Positions 12,001 to 20,720 are shown, counted from the first letter of the stretch. The stretch: DNA of 64,000 nt from Methylobacterium haplocladii (GCF_007992175.1 NZ_BJZT01000013.1:62001-126000), one strand, 5' to 3'. Numbers and translations are program-made. The notes: generated from the sequence alone by a model not told the origin.

Positions 12001-12561
12001 GGCCGGCCGGACCCTGGCCGCCGGCAGGCGGTCGCGGAACTGCGCAAGCGGGGCAAGCTGATCCACGCCCTGGTGGAGCACCTGCCGCGTCTCGCACCGG
12101 AGAAGCGGGCGGAGGCCGCCGCCCGTTTCGTCGCGGCCCGCGCCCCGTCGATGCCGAAGCCGAAGCGCGACAGCCTCGTCGCGGCCTGCCTGCGCCTGTT
12201 CGACGAGCCGGACCTCGCGCCCCTCTTCGCACCCGAAGCCCGTGCCGAAGTCGCGTTGTCCGGCAGCGTCATGCTTGGCGGCCAGGAGCGGCGGGTGTTC
12301 GGCCGGGTCGACCGCCTCGCGCTCGACGGCGGCCGCGTGCTGGTCTGCGACTTCAAGACCGGCCGTCCGCTGGCGGAGGACGCCCCGCTGCCGGCGGCGG
12401 AAGCGGCCCAGATCGCTCTCTACGCGACGCTCCTGCAGACGATCTATCCCGATCGCCCGATCGTGCCGATGCTGGTCTGGACCTCGGGGCCGATCCTGCG
12501 CCGGCTCGATCCGGCAGCGGTCGCGGCGGCGCTGGCGACGATCGGCGGGGCGGTGGCCTGA
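9100..12561 (+). CDS. addA: Double-strand break repair helicase-nuclease AddA
   Basis: An 1153-residue UvrD/RecB-type protein. Walker A is ANAGAGKT at 29-36, the helicase Walker B/motif II is VDEAQDTN, and motif III-IV blocks FAVGDPKQSIYSFQGAEP and RLLYVAMTRAADHLV follow. The C-terminal PD-(D/E)XK nuclease block reads GRVDRLALDGGR then DFKTG. AddA with AddB processes broken DNA ends for RecA loading. The GTG start at 9100 overlaps the stop of a 23-codon frame (9032-9103, MSHTKLPDRR) that has a GAGAGA ribosome-binding site, so addA may be translationally coupled to it. addB, normally immediately upstream in Rhizobiales, is not adjacent here. Confidence 0.95.
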   Translation: MNAPFVVDPQTQAAQRRAADPRVSAWVSANAGAGKTKVLTDRVLRLLLDGAPPGRILCLTFTKAAAANMSIRVFQRLGRWVTLDDDALTAELVELTGERPSRKNLSLARRLFARAVETPGGLKIETLHALCERLLHMFPFEANVPARFEVLDEDQTREAFAAETDGVLADAVLGGHPDLRTALDVVGPEAAGDALREALRGAMRKRAFFADGGRTLDAGLADLSRALGLAAGETVATIEDRILSGGLVGDADLAGRLRTGKATDDRIAAGLIAAANAPDPAQALEAYRAVFFTDDDKPRKSLGTKGVPEDARQTLADEQDRLIPLFDRLRAARTHARTSALFTLAAEIHHRVEARKARLGALDFDDLIHKTVDLLRRVDATWVLYKLDRGIDHVLVDEAQDTNPEQWEILRRITAEFAAGEGSREILRTRFAVGDPKQSIYSFQGAEPREFEETRRDWRRAADEAALPFADVGLTLSFRSAAGVLRAVDAVFAVPEHYEGLSFDDAATGTVHGSARGTAPGSVEIWPIAEPADEPEPDAWAAPVDAPEANAPAIVVARRIAAAVRDWTTTGDVCGRVWRPGDVLILVRKRSAAFEEVIRALKGFGVPVAGQDRLEVAGHIAVLDLVAAGRSGLLPADDLTLATALKTPLVGLTDDDLVRIAARRPEEETLEDALSRLAKAGDPAALRGQAALAVWIGLAATEGPFGFYAALLGPLGGRRQLVARLGGEAGDAIDVFLAAAQAFEGGSDAPSLDSFLARYVARPGRGESGHTVKRDMEAHRNEVRVMTVHGAKGLEAPVVVVIDGCEPLGRNDPPLLSLAAPAGRDLLPPVWAMGRTQDSSATAEAREMLHARSREEHNRLLYVAMTRAADHLVIAPYRGATLESPASWCEMVRIGLERGLGPGEALETPQGPVTLWREGTAGGARAHEAGTTEAGDASVPSWLHRPAAPEHEAAPPVSPSGALSAADGRPDPGRRQAVAELRKRGKLIHALVEHLPRLAPEKRAEAAARFVAARAPSMPKPKRDSLVAACLRLFDEPDLAPLFAPEARAEVALSGSVMLGGQERRVFGRVDRLALDGGRVLVCDFKTGRPLAEDAPLPAAEAAQIALYATLLQTIYPDRPIVPMLVWTSGPILRRLDPAAVAAALATIGGAVA

Positions 12562-13110
12562 ACCCCGGATTCCGAGCTCGGGGCAACACGCTCCAGTTTC
12601 ACGAGGAGGGACAAGGACCCATCATAGCGTTTCCCAGTGATCCGCTCGGGCTGCGCGCATCCCCTCTCCCCGCGTGCGGGGAGAGGGCCGCGACGACCTC
12701 GTCGTCGGCGCGGCGAGGCGGCAGCCGAAGGTGAGGGGGCCGCACCGGATGAGACTCTTCCGGCGCCCCCTTACCGTCGCTCCGGCTTCGCCTGCGCTTC
12801 CCGAATGGACGACCTTTCCGATCGACCGTAGAGGGTGTCGGACATCGACCTGATCTGCGTTCGAAACGCTGCCGCCTGAACGGCGGGACATCGCCCGCCA
12901 GCCTCCCCTGTTCGCCTCGATGAGCCCGGCATTCCTCGCGCGCGGCCGGCGGTCCAGCGGTCCGACGATGCCGCACCGCCAGCCCTGCCGTAAGGCCAAG
13001 CTGTGGACGCTTCCGCGCTTCGGGCATTAGAATGGCCGAGCTTGGCGAGTCGGCTCACGATCTCGCCCGGCGCCCCGAACGACGTTCGTTGCAAGCCAAG
13101 GGGATGCCCA
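12562..13110. repeat. Gene-free stretch with family D repeat copy 1 (about 12640-12830)
   Basis: It contains CCTCTCCCCGCGTGCGGGGA, GAGGCGGCAGCCGAAGGTGA, a run near CCCCTTACCGTCGCTCCGGC and CTTCGCCTGCGCTTCCCG, all shared with copies at 49345-49565, 51935-52155 and 54970-55140. Bases 12840-13110 hold no recognised gene; short frames there have no gene-like codon bias. Confidence 0.7.
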
Positions 13111-13341
13111 TTGACCACGCAGAACATCACCGTGACGGCCCGTGAACGCGACACCCTCTTGGCGGCGTTGCGCTACTACCAGTTCTACCGGATGCAGGGG
13201 CATCCGTTCGACCCGCAGCAGGACCACCTCATCGACATCATCGCCGAGACCGCCGGCGATGCCCTCGACGTGGCCGAGATCGACGATCTCTGTGCCGGCC
13301 TGAACGGCAATCGGCACGCCCTCGAAGCGGCACGGATCTGA
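13111..13341 (+). CDS. Hypothetical small protein, 76 residues
   Basis: The protein begins (TTG)TTQNITVTARERDTLLAALR and continues YYQFYRMQGHPFDPQQDHLI to LEAARI. It is predicted soluble and mostly helical, with no recognised domain. The TTG start is chosen because AAGGGGA lies 7-12 bases upstream and the sequence before it has no protein-like character, although the frame stays open to 13003. The gene stands alone; a G/C stem (GGGGCGGC/GCCGCCCC at 13351-13370) directly follows and may end transcription. Function is unknown. Confidence 0.6.
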   Translation: MTTQNITVTARERDTLLAALRYYQFYRMQGHPFDPQQDHLIDIIAETAGDALDVAEIDDLCAGLNGNRHALEAARI

Positions 13342-13350
13342 CGACAGGCC

Positions 13351-13370
13351 GGGGCGGCTCGCGCCGCCCC
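13351..13370 (+). terminator. G/C hairpin after the 76-residue gene
   Basis: A perfect 8-bp stem GGGGCGGC with loop TCGC and GCCGCCCC, 10 bases after the stop codon. It lacks a T-run, so an intrinsic terminator is only possible. Confidence 0.4.
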
Positions 13371-13742
13371 CCGAGCCCCTTCCGTCACCGCTTCCGGGGC
13401 TCAACGGCGACGCCCGCCCGCCGCGGCAACAGCTGGCGTTTCGACATCTCGGCTCATGTGCGATAGCCCTTCCCGGGAGGGCTAAGACCTGTACGGATCC
13501 GGGTCGAAGCCATTCTCTTCAGTCGTCCCACCAAACCCCCTCACCCTGAGGTGCCCGCGCCAGCGGGCCTCGAAGGGTCCTCCAGGGATCGCGGCGGGAT
13601 CTGGAGGACCCTTCGAGGCCTCCGCTGCGCTCCGGCGCCTCAGGGTGAGGTCGCAGGTGGGATGGCGGATCGGATCCGTGTAGCCCTCCGCGAGCGGGAG
13701 GAGAGCCCTCGGCTCCGGCGCGCATCGAACGAGACCTGATCC
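13371..13742. repeat. Gene-free stretch with family C repeat copy 2 (13491-13690)
   Basis: The repeat shares CACCCTGAGGTG, CGCGCCAGCGGGCCTCGAAG and CCTCAGGGTGAGG with the copy at 5505-5705. Outer ends TACGGATCC and GGATCCGT are inverted. Just before it lies the perfect stem TAGCCCT/AGGGCTA (13464-13484). No gene is seen before the yejB-like gene. Confidence 0.8.
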
Positions 13743-14846
13743 ATGCTCGGCTACATCGCCCGCCGCATCGCCCTGATGATCCCGACGATCTTCGGGATCA
13801 TGCTGATCACCTTCGCGATCATCCAGTTCGCCCCCGGTGGCCCGGTGGAGCGCGTTCTCGCGCAGATGCAGGGCCAGCAGGAAGGCTCGCTCTCGCGCAT
13901 CACCGGCGGCCAGGGCGACATGGGCGGCGGCGTGACCCGCGGCGGAAGCGGCGAATCGAACTCCAAGTATCGCGGCGCGCAGGGGCTCGATCCGGCCTTC
14001 ATCAAGAAGCTCGAGGTGCAGTACGGCTTCGATAAGCCGGCCCCGGAGCGCTTCGCGAAAATGCTCTGGGACTATGTCCGCTTCGATTTCGGCAAGAGCT
14101 ACTTTCGCGATGTGTCGGTGCTGCAGCTGATCAAGGAGAAGCTGCCGGTCTCGATCTCGCTCGGGCTCTGGATGACGCTGATCTCCTACGCGATCTCGAT
14201 CCCGCTCGGCATCCGCAAGGCGGTGAAGGACGGCTCGAGCTTCGACATCTGGACGTCGAGCGTCGTCATCATCGGCTACGCGATCCCGAGCTTTTTGTTC
14301 GGCCTGCTGCTGATCATCGTGTTTGCCGGCGGCTCGTTCTTCCAGATCTTTCCGATCCGGGGGCTCACGTCCGAAAACTTCGACCAGCTCAGCCTCCTCG
14401 GCAAGGCCGCCGACTATGCTTGGCACCTCGTGCTGCCGCTCTCGGCCCTGGTGCTCGGCGCCTTCGCCACCTCGACGCTGCTGACGAAGAACTCGTTCCT
14501 CGACGAGATCCGCAAGCAATACGTGATGACGGCGCGGATGAAGGGCCTCACCGAGACGCGGGTGCTCTACGGCCATGTCTTCCGCAACGCGATGCTGATC
14601 GTGATCTCCGGGTTCCCGGGCGCCTTCATCACCGCCTTCTTCACGGGTTCGCTCCTGATCGAGACGATGTTCTCGCTCGACGGGCTCGGGCTCCTGTCCT
14701 TCACCGCGATCATCGGGCGCGACTACCCGATCGTGTTCGCGACGCTCTACATCTTCTCGCTGATGGGGCTCGCGGTGAACCTGCTGTCAGATTTGATCTA
14801 TACGTGGATCGATCCGCGCATCGACTTCTCGGCCCGCGCGGCGTGA
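13743..14846 (+). CDS. ABC transporter permease, YejB type (microcin C / peptide uptake)
   Basis: A 367-residue inner-membrane permease beginning MLGYIARRIALMIPTIFGIM, with the YejB signature IQFAPGGPVERVLAQMQGQ, a Gly-rich periplasmic insert and five or six membrane segments. The EAA-type cytoplasmic loop is around VMTARMKGLTETRVLYGHVF. YejB normally works with YejE, the ATPase YejF and binding protein YejA to import oligopeptides and microcin C. Here none of these partners is adjacent: upstream is a family C repeat and downstream a family B repeat and a GNAT gene. It may partner with proteins encoded elsewhere or be a separated paralogue. Confidence 0.9.
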   Translation: MLGYIARRIALMIPTIFGIMLITFAIIQFAPGGPVERVLAQMQGQQEGSLSRITGGQGDMGGGVTRGGSGESNSKYRGAQGLDPAFIKKLEVQYGFDKPAPERFAKMLWDYVRFDFGKSYFRDVSVLQLIKEKLPVSISLGLWMTLISYAISIPLGIRKAVKDGSSFDIWTSSVVIIGYAIPSFLFGLLLIIVFAGGSFFQIFPIRGLTSENFDQLSLLGKAADYAWHLVLPLSALVLGAFATSTLLTKNSFLDEIRKQYVMTARMKGLTETRVLYGHVFRNAMLIVISGFPGAFITAFFTGSLLIETMFSLDGLGLLSFTAIIGRDYPIVFATLYIFSLMGLAVNLLSDLIYTWIDPRIDFSARAA

Positions 14847-14875
14847 ACCCGGCTGGCGGCATAGCCGAACTCCTC

Positions 14876-14969
14876 CCGTCATTGCGAGCGCAGCGAAGCA
14901 ATCCAGGGCCAACGCACGGCCGTCGCGTGTGTGGCCCCGGATTGCTTCGGCTTCGCCTCGCAATGACGG
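14876..14969. repeat. Intergenic palindromic repeat, family B copy 2
   Basis: It has the same nested arms as the copy at 3111-3204: CGTCATTGCGAGCG/CTCGCAATGACG outside and GAAGCAATCC/GGATTGCTTC inside. It lies directly downstream of the yejB-like gene. Confidence 0.85.
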
Positions 14970-15036
14970 CGGAAAGCTTGGCACGCCGGGGTTCGAGATC
15001 GGCAAGCGGAGCCGGCATCGATCGGCAGCCCTCGCC

Positions 15037-15561
15037 GTGACGGCTTTACCCCTCGTCATCCGGCCCGAGCACCCGGACGATGTGCAAGCCATCGAGCGCC
15101 TGCATGCCCGCGCCTTCGGCCCCGGCCGCTTCGCCCGTACGGCCTATCGCTTGCGCGAGGGCGCAGCCGCGCTGCCGGAGCTCTGCTTCACCGCGCTCGT
15201 CGGCACTTATCTCGTCGGTTCGCTGCGCATCGGTCCGGCGGAGGCCGGCGGCCGGCCGCTGCTGGCGCTCGGTCCGATCACCGTCGATCCGAGCTTTGCC
15301 AATCGCGGCATCGGCTGCGCCCTGATGCAGGCCGGCCTCGACGCGGCGCGGGCCGGCGGGCATGGCCTCGTCGTCCTCGTCGGCGACCTGCCTTACTATC
15401 GGCGCTTCGGCTTCTCCCCTGTTCCGATGGGACGCATCGTCCTGCCGGGGCCGGTCGATCCGGCGCGGTTCCTGTGGCTGCAATTGGCTGACGGTGCTTG
15501 CGAAGGTATGGTGGGAGCGGTCATTGCAGCGCGCGTCAACCCTTCTCCCTCTGCGGGGTAG
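15037..15561 (+). CDS. GNAT-family N-acetyltransferase
   Basis: A 174-residue protein. The GNAT fold is visible as an N-terminal VIRPEHPDDVQAIERLHARA, beta4 LLALGPITVDPSFANRGIGC (acetyl-CoA loop form NRGIGCA) and the late block HGLVVLVGDLPYYRRFGFSP typical of YhbS-like acetyltransferases. The start chosen is GTG at 15037, immediately before the conserved beta1 strand; an upstream ATG at 14929 lies within the family B repeat and is rejected. Substrate unknown. The 3' end is convergent with the VWA membrane protein gene, 9 bases apart. Confidence 0.85.
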   Translation: MTALPLVIRPEHPDDVQAIERLHARAFGPGRFARTAYRLREGAAALPELCFTALVGTYLVGSLRIGPAEAGGRPLLALGPITVDPSFANRGIGCALMQAGLDAARAGGHGLVVLVGDLPYYRRFGFSPVPMGRIVLPGPVDPARFLWLQLADGACEGMVGAVIAARVNPSPSAG

Positions 15562-15570
15562 GGTAGGCGG

Positions 15571-17658
15571 TTACGCCGCCCGGCTGCCACGCCGCCCCTC
15601 GACCAGCCACATCGCCAGCACCGCCAGCGCCAGCGCCGCGAGCGCCCACAGCCCCAACGCTAGCGGATAGACCTCCACACCCAAGATATTGGCGCTGTCG
15701 CTCGGGCGGAAACCAATCCAGTCGGCGCCGCCGAGGCGGCCGCTACGCACGGCCTGGAGGCGCGGCACCGTGGTCGCGCCGTTCGTGTCGGCGAGGCGGC
15801 GGATGGTGCCGCCGCTGGCTTCGGCGACGGCCTTCAACCGCTCGGTATCGCTGAAGACGTCGGCGAGTTCGCGCGGGTTGGCCGGGCCGACGCTGACGAA
15901 GGCGACGAGGTTGCCCGAGCGCAGGGTGTGCAGGCCGAGCTGCTCCGCCTCGAAGGTCGCGGTGAACAGGCCGGGCTCCGCCTGCGTCAGGTCGAGGGTG
16001 CGGGCGTTGCCGGTGGGGCCGGTGACGGTGACGGGCTCGGCCGTCTCCTTCATGGTCTGGCGCTCGACGCGGACCTCGCGGCCGCGGCCGGTGGTCTGGG
16101 CGCGCAGCGCCTCCTCCTCGAGACCCGGCTCCTTCATCAGCCAGTGGGCGAGGCGGCGCAGCAGGTCGAGATAGGGGCCGCCCTCCTGGTAGCCGCGGGC
16201 CCAGAGCCAGGACTGGTCCGACAGCATCAGGGCGACGCGCCCCTTCTCTTCACGGGCGAGATCGAGCAGCGGCAGGTTGTTGGCGCCGGACAGGATCGGC
16301 TGCACGCCGGGCCGCGACTGCGACGAGACGATGCGCAGCCAGTCGCCCCAGGCCGGCGGCTTGGCCTCGGAGCCCGGCAGCGCCCGCGTCACCGGATGGC
16401 GCGCGCCGGTCTCGGTGATCGCCGCCTTGAAGGCCTGCTCGACGACCTTGCCGTTCGGCTCGCCCGGCAGAACCGAGGCGAGCCGGGTGCGAGCGAGGCT
16501 CATCGGCGAAGCGAATTCGGGGCCTGCCGCCACCAGCAGCGCGCCGCCCTCGCGGACGTAGCGCACGATGTTGTCGAAATAGGCCGACGGCAGCACGCTC
16601 TGGTTGGCATAGCGGTCGAAGATGATCAGGTCGAAGTCCTTGATCTTCTGGACGAACAGCTCGCGGGTCGGGAAGGCGATCAGCGACAGCTCGGAGATCG
16701 GCGTGCCGTCCTGCTTCTCCGGCGGGCGCAGGATGGTGAAGTGCACGAGGTCGACATTGGCGTCGGATTTCAGCAGGTTGCGCCAGGTGCGCTCGCCCTG
16801 GTGCGGCTCGCCGGAGACCAGCAGCACGCGCAGCTTTTCCCGGATGCCCTCGATCGGCAGGACGGCGCGGTTGTTGACCGTGGTCAGCTCGCCCGGCAGC
16901 GGCTCGACCTCGATCTCCACGACGTTCGGGCCGCCATGCTCGATCTTGGTGGTGAGCGAGAAGGGCTGGCCGGTGGGGAACGTCTTGCGGCCGAGTTCCT
17001 CGCCGTCGCGGCGCACGGTGACGACCGCGTTGCCGGTGCCACCTCGCTCCTGCACCTCGGCGCGGATCGTCAGGTCCTTGCCGACGATGCCGAAGCGGGG
17101 GGCCTCCAGCATCTTGATCTGCCGGTCGCGCTCGTCCGGGTGCCCGGTGACGAGGACGTGCAGCGGCGCCTTGATGCCCAGCGCCTCGAGGGAGGCGGGG
17201 ATGTCGTGCACGACGCCGTCGGTGAGCATCACGACGCCGGCGAGCCGCTCCGGCGGCACGTCGGCGAGCGATTGCGAGAGCGCGGTGAACAGCTTGGTGC
17301 CGTCGTCGCCGTCCTTGGCGTCCTGCACGTCGATGAAGCGCGGCTCGATGTTGTTGAGGCCGCCGAAGCGGCGCTCCAGCTCGGCCTTCACCTGATCGGT
17401 CATCTGCGGCCGGTCGCCGAGGGTCTGGGAACCCGACCGGTCGACGATGATCGCCGCGACGTCCTTCACCGGCTCGCGGTCCTCGCGCACCAGCGACGGG
17501 TTGGCGAGCGCCGCGAGCACCAGAGCGAGCGCCACGGCACGCAGCAGCGCGGTCCGCCCCCGCGCGACGATCGCCAGCACGGCGAAGACCGCGACGACGA
17601 CGCCGAAGCCGGCGAGCACCGGCCACGGGATCAGCGGCGTGAAGCTGAGGCTCAGCAT
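15571..17658 (-). CDS. Membrane protein with VWA-like and glutamine-amidotransferase-like regions (BatA-type cluster)
   Basis: A 695-residue protein with two N-terminal membrane segments (about 8-30 and 35-55), then a von Willebrand A-like domain with the MIDAS sequence DRSGS and a later VVMLTDGVV. A ThuA/GATase-like region follows around LIIFDRYANQSVLPSAYFDN and VREGGALLVAAGPEF. A C-terminal membrane helix ends in WLVEGRRGSRAA. It is the last gene of a minus-strand set with MoxR, DUF58 and DUF4159 proteins, a layout known in Rhizobiales and thought to act in envelope maintenance or stress. The precise role is unknown. The start ATG follows a 199-bp gap that carries a large palindrome. Confidence 0.8.
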   Translation of the reverse strand: MLSLSFTPLIPWPVLAGFGVVVAVFAVLAIVARGRTALLRAVALALVLAALANPSLVREDREPVKDVAAIIVDRSGSQTLGDRPQMTDQVKAELERRFGGLNNIEPRFIDVQDAKDGDDGTKLFTALSQSLADVPPERLAGVVMLTDGVVHDIPASLEALGIKAPLHVLVTGHPDERDRQIKMLEAPRFGIVGKDLTIRAEVQERGGTGNAVVTVRRDGEELGRKTFPTGQPFSLTTKIEHGGPNVVEIEVEPLPGELTTVNNRAVLPIEGIREKLRVLLVSGEPHQGERTWRNLLKSDANVDLVHFTILRPPEKQDGTPISELSLIAFPTRELFVQKIKDFDLIIFDRYANQSVLPSAYFDNIVRYVREGGALLVAAGPEFASPMSLARTRLASVLPGEPNGKVVEQAFKAAITETGARHPVTRALPGSEAKPPAWGDWLRIVSSQSRPGVQPILSGANNLPLLDLAREEKGRVALMLSDQSWLWARGYQEGGPYLDLLRRLAHWLMKEPGLEEEALRAQTTGRGREVRVERQTMKETAEPVTVTGPTGNARTLDLTQAEPGLFTATFEAEQLGLHTLRSGNLVAFVSVGPANPRELADVFSDTERLKAVAEASGGTIRRLADTNGATTVPRLQAVRSGRLGGADWIGFRPSDSANILGVEVYPLALGLWALAALALAVLAMWLVEGRRGSRAA

Positions 17659-17690
17659 GGGGCGGGGCCTTCAGAATGAATCTCGGGAAA

Positions 17691-17829
17691 CCCTCCCCCC
17701 TCTGCGGGGGAGGGTGGCCCCTGCGTCAGCAGGGGTCGGGAGAGGGGAGCGCCCTCTCCGAATGGACCTGAGCCGGCCCCTCTCCCACCCCGCATTCGCG
17801 GGGCACCCTCCCCCGCAGAGGGGGGAGGG
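17691..17829. repeat. Large nested inverted repeat (family E) inside the BatA-type cluster
   Basis: The outer arms at 17691-17716 and 17804-17829 are perfect 26-bp reverse complements (CCCTCCCCCCTCTGCGGGGG then AGGGTG). Inside are CCCCTGC/GCAGGGG (about 17718-17735) and GGGAGAGGGG/CCCCTCTCCC. It could form a branched cruciform or RNA structure between two genes read in the same direction. Confidence 0.85.
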
Positions 17830-17857
17830 GCTGGCGCGAGCCTGATCTCACAAAAAC

Positions 17858-20710
17858 TCACTGCCCCAGCCGCTCCAGCAGCGCCGGCACGTGGACTTGG
17901 TCGGCCTTGTAGTTCCCCGTCAGCGTATAGATCACGATGTTCACGCCACCGCGAAACGCCATCTCGCGCTGGCGCTGGTCGCCGCCGGACATCGGGTAGA
18001 GGGGTGCGCCCTCCTTGCTGAAGGCCCAGGCGGCGGCGAGGTCGTTGCCGGTGATGATGATCGGTGTGACGCCGTCGCCGGCACGCGCCGGCCGGCGCTC
18101 GGCGCCGTCGGTCGGAGCGGGGGGCAGGGCTTCGACCCAAGTCTGACCCGTGGTGTAGCGGCCGGGGAAGTTGTCGACGAGGTAGAAGGCCTTGGTGAGC
18201 ACGTGGTCGTTCGGGATCGGCTCGAGCTCGGGCACTTCCAGCGTCGCCAGCATCTTGCGAAGGTAGGCGCCCTCGGGCGTCGGCGGGCCGCCGGGGCGGG
18301 CGACTTGGGCGTCGCGGGTGTCGAAGATCACCGTGCCGCCGTTCCTCATGAAGGCGTCGATCTTGCGGATCGCGGCCTCGCTCGGCTGGGGCCGGCCGGC
18401 GACGATCGGCCAGTAGATCAGCGGGTAGAAGGCGAGCTCGTCCTTGGCCGGATCGATTGCGGCCGGATCGCCGGGCTCCAGGGCCGTGCGCGCGGCGAGG
18501 ACCTGGGTCAGGCCGGAGAGGCCGCTGCGGCTCGCAGTGTCGACGGCCTCGTCGCCGGTCGTCACGAAGGCGAGGCGGGTGATGAGGGCAGATTCGGTGT
18601 TGCCGGCACGGGCCGCAGACCCGGTCTCCGCCCGCGCCGGCCCGACGACCGGCACGAGGGCGACGAGCCCGACCGCGAAGCAGGCGATCAACGCCGGGCG
18701 GCTGCGCAGGCGGCCGATCAGGCCGTTGCCGGATCCGCCGCGGCCACGGCCCAGGAACCCGCCGAGCCAGAGGCCGGCGAGGGTGTCGAGGATCAGCAGC
18801 GCCAGGGCGAGGCTGAACAGGAAGGCGCGCAGGTCCAGCGTCTCGGCGCCGCCGAGGCCACCGAGGCGCGCACCCGCGATGCCGGAGATGTCGAGCGGCC
18901 TGAGGCGGTCGTCGGCCTTCAGCGCGTTGACGGCGATGCCGCCCTCGGCCGGGCCGTAGAAGCCCGGCGGGTGGTCGTGCGTGGCGCGGTCGCCGTAATC
19001 GGCCGAGACGGCGGTGGCGGAGGCCGGCGGGCTGCCCAAGGCGCCGAAGCCGTCGAGGGTCAGGCGCGGGGCGAGCACGGCGGCCTTGGCCTGCGTGCCG
19101 TCGCCCGCCGTGGGCTTCACGCCCGAACCGGCCATGCCGACGACCCGTCGCAGCATGTCGACGAACAGGCCGGAGAGCGGCAGGTTCGACCACGTGGTGT
19201 CGGCAGTGACGTGAAACAGCACGAGCAGGCCCTGTCCGCGCTTCTCGGCGGTGACGACGGGCGTGCCGTCCTGCAGCGAGGCCCAGGTCTTGCCGGGCAG
19301 GTCGCCATCGGGCTCGGCCAGGATCTGGCGGCGCACACCGATGTCGGCTGGCGGCTTGAGGCCGGCGAAGGGGCTCTCGGGGGCGAAGGCGGCCACCGTC
19401 TTCGGGTTGTCCCAGGAGAGGGTGCCGCCGAGGTTGCGCCCGCCGCGGCGCAGGCGCACCGGCACGAGCGGATCGTTGCCGGCGGCGAGACGCGGGCCGG
19501 CGAAGCGCAGTAGCAGGCCGCCCTCGTCGACGAATTTTTCAACGCGCGCGAGGGTCTTGTCGTCGAGCGCGCCGACATCGGCGAGCACGAGCACGGTGAC
19601 CTGATTGTCGAGCATCTGCCCGATCGCCTCGGCCGTGCCCTGGCCGCCGCGCGGCTGCTGCACGTCGGCGAAGGGGGTCAGCGCCCGGGATAGGTAGTAG
19701 GTCGGCGCCAGCAGCGGCTGGGCCTGATCGGCGGTGCCGCCGAAGACGAGGCCGACGCGGCGGCGCTTGCCGCGTTCGTCCATCAGCACCACGGCGCCGG
19801 CCGACCGCTCGCCGGCCAGTTCGAGCCGGGCGATGGTGTTGCGGATCTCCACCGGCAGGTCGAAGCCGACCTCGGCCTCTGTGGCGGCCGGCTCGAAGGT
19901 GAAGGGAATCTCGGCGAGCGGCAGGCCCTTCAGGTCAAGGGCGCGCACCGCGCCGGCATCGCGGCCGTTCGGGGCGGCGCGCAGCACGCGGGCAGTCAGC
20001 CGGCCGCCGGCCTCGCCCCCGGCCAGCGCCAGTGCCGGGGGCTGGTCTGCCTTCAGGACGGTAAGCGCGGTGCCGTGCTTCGCAACCAGTTCCGAAAATG
20101 CCTTGGGGAAGCCGGCCGCGCCGGCATCCTCGACGCCGTCGCTGATCCAGACGATCGCGGCGTTCGGCGTCCTGTCGAGGAAGGCGGCGATCTGCGGGAG
20201 ATGCGCGGCGCGGTCGATGACGATCGGACGCGGCTGCACGGCGCGCAGACGCTCCAGCGCGGCGGCCGGCGCCTTGGCTTCGATCGCGGCGGCCGGGTCG
20301 GCGGTGGGGAGCAGGGCCACCGGGCGGCCCTCGCGGGCGGCGCCCTCAATCTCGTCGGTGGCGGCGCGCAGGCGGTCGCGCCAGTCGTGGGCGGCACTGA
20401 ACCCGTTGTCGAGCATCACCAGCAGCGGCGTGCGGCCCGAGGCGGCGCCGATGCCGGCCGGATTCCAGACCGGGCCGGAGACGGCGAGGATCAGGCAGGC
20501 GGCGGCGAGGATGCGCAGCAGCAGCAGCCAGGGCGGCGTGCGGGCCGGCGTCTCGCGCTTCGGCATCAGGTCGGCGACGAGCTTCAGCGGCGGGAATTCG
20601 ATGCGGCGCGGCCGCGGCGGCGTCACCCGCAGCAGGAACCACAGGGCCGGCAGCGCGGCGAGGGCTGCCAGCGCGAGTGGTGCGGCGAAGGTGAGGGGGA
20701 CTCCGAACAC
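17858..20710 (-). CDS. BatA N-terminal / DUF4159 membrane protein
   Basis: A 950-residue protein. The N terminus MFGVPLTFAAPLALAALAAL plus WLLLLRILAAACLILAVSGP is the BatA-type double membrane hairpin. A VWA-like domain follows but with a degenerate MIDAS (MLDNGFSA), so metal-dependent ligand binding is doubtful. More membrane helices lie near residues 640-720, and the C-terminal ~210 residues (LAFVTTGDEAVD to LLERLGQ) match the DUF4159 pattern. The start is 10 bases downstream of the DUF58 stop, so the two are almost certainly one operon with MoxR. Such proteins are membrane partners of MoxR-type chaperones; the cellular function here is inferred only. Confidence 0.85.
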   Translation of the reverse strand: MFGVPLTFAAPLALAALAALPALWFLLRVTPPRPRRIEFPPLKLVADLMPKRETPARTPPWLLLLRILAAACLILAVSGPVWNPAGIGAASGRTPLLVMLDNGFSAAHDWRDRLRAATDEIEGAAREGRPVALLPTADPAAAIEAKAPAAALERLRAVQPRPIVIDRAAHLPQIAAFLDRTPNAAIVWISDGVEDAGAAGFPKAFSELVAKHGTALTVLKADQPPALALAGGEAGGRLTARVLRAAPNGRDAGAVRALDLKGLPLAEIPFTFEPAATEAEVGFDLPVEIRNTIARLELAGERSAGAVVLMDERGKRRRVGLVFGGTADQAQPLLAPTYYLSRALTPFADVQQPRGGQGTAEAIGQMLDNQVTVLVLADVGALDDKTLARVEKFVDEGGLLLRFAGPRLAAGNDPLVPVRLRRGGRNLGGTLSWDNPKTVAAFAPESPFAGLKPPADIGVRRQILAEPDGDLPGKTWASLQDGTPVVTAEKRGQGLLVLFHVTADTTWSNLPLSGLFVDMLRRVVGMAGSGVKPTAGDGTQAKAAVLAPRLTLDGFGALGSPPASATAVSADYGDRATHDHPPGFYGPAEGGIAVNALKADDRLRPLDISGIAGARLGGLGGAETLDLRAFLFSLALALLILDTLAGLWLGGFLGRGRGGSGNGLIGRLRSRPALIACFAVGLVALVPVVGPARAETGSAARAGNTESALITRLAFVTTGDEAVDTASRSGLSGLTQVLAARTALEPGDPAAIDPAKDELAFYPLIYWPIVAGRPQPSEAAIRKIDAFMRNGGTVIFDTRDAQVARPGGPPTPEGAYLRKMLATLEVPELEPIPNDHVLTKAFYLVDNFPGRYTTGQTWVEALPPAPTDGAERRPARAGDGVTPIIITGNDLAAAWAFSKEGAPLYPMSGGDQRQREMAFRGGVNIVIYTLTGNYKADQVHVPALLERLGQ

Positions 20711-20720
20711 GCGTTGCTCC

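Noticed and set aside
8971..12081. 1036-codon minus-strand frame opposite addA
   Set aside because: Shadow of addA; no conserved motif, while addA has all helicase and nuclease motifs.
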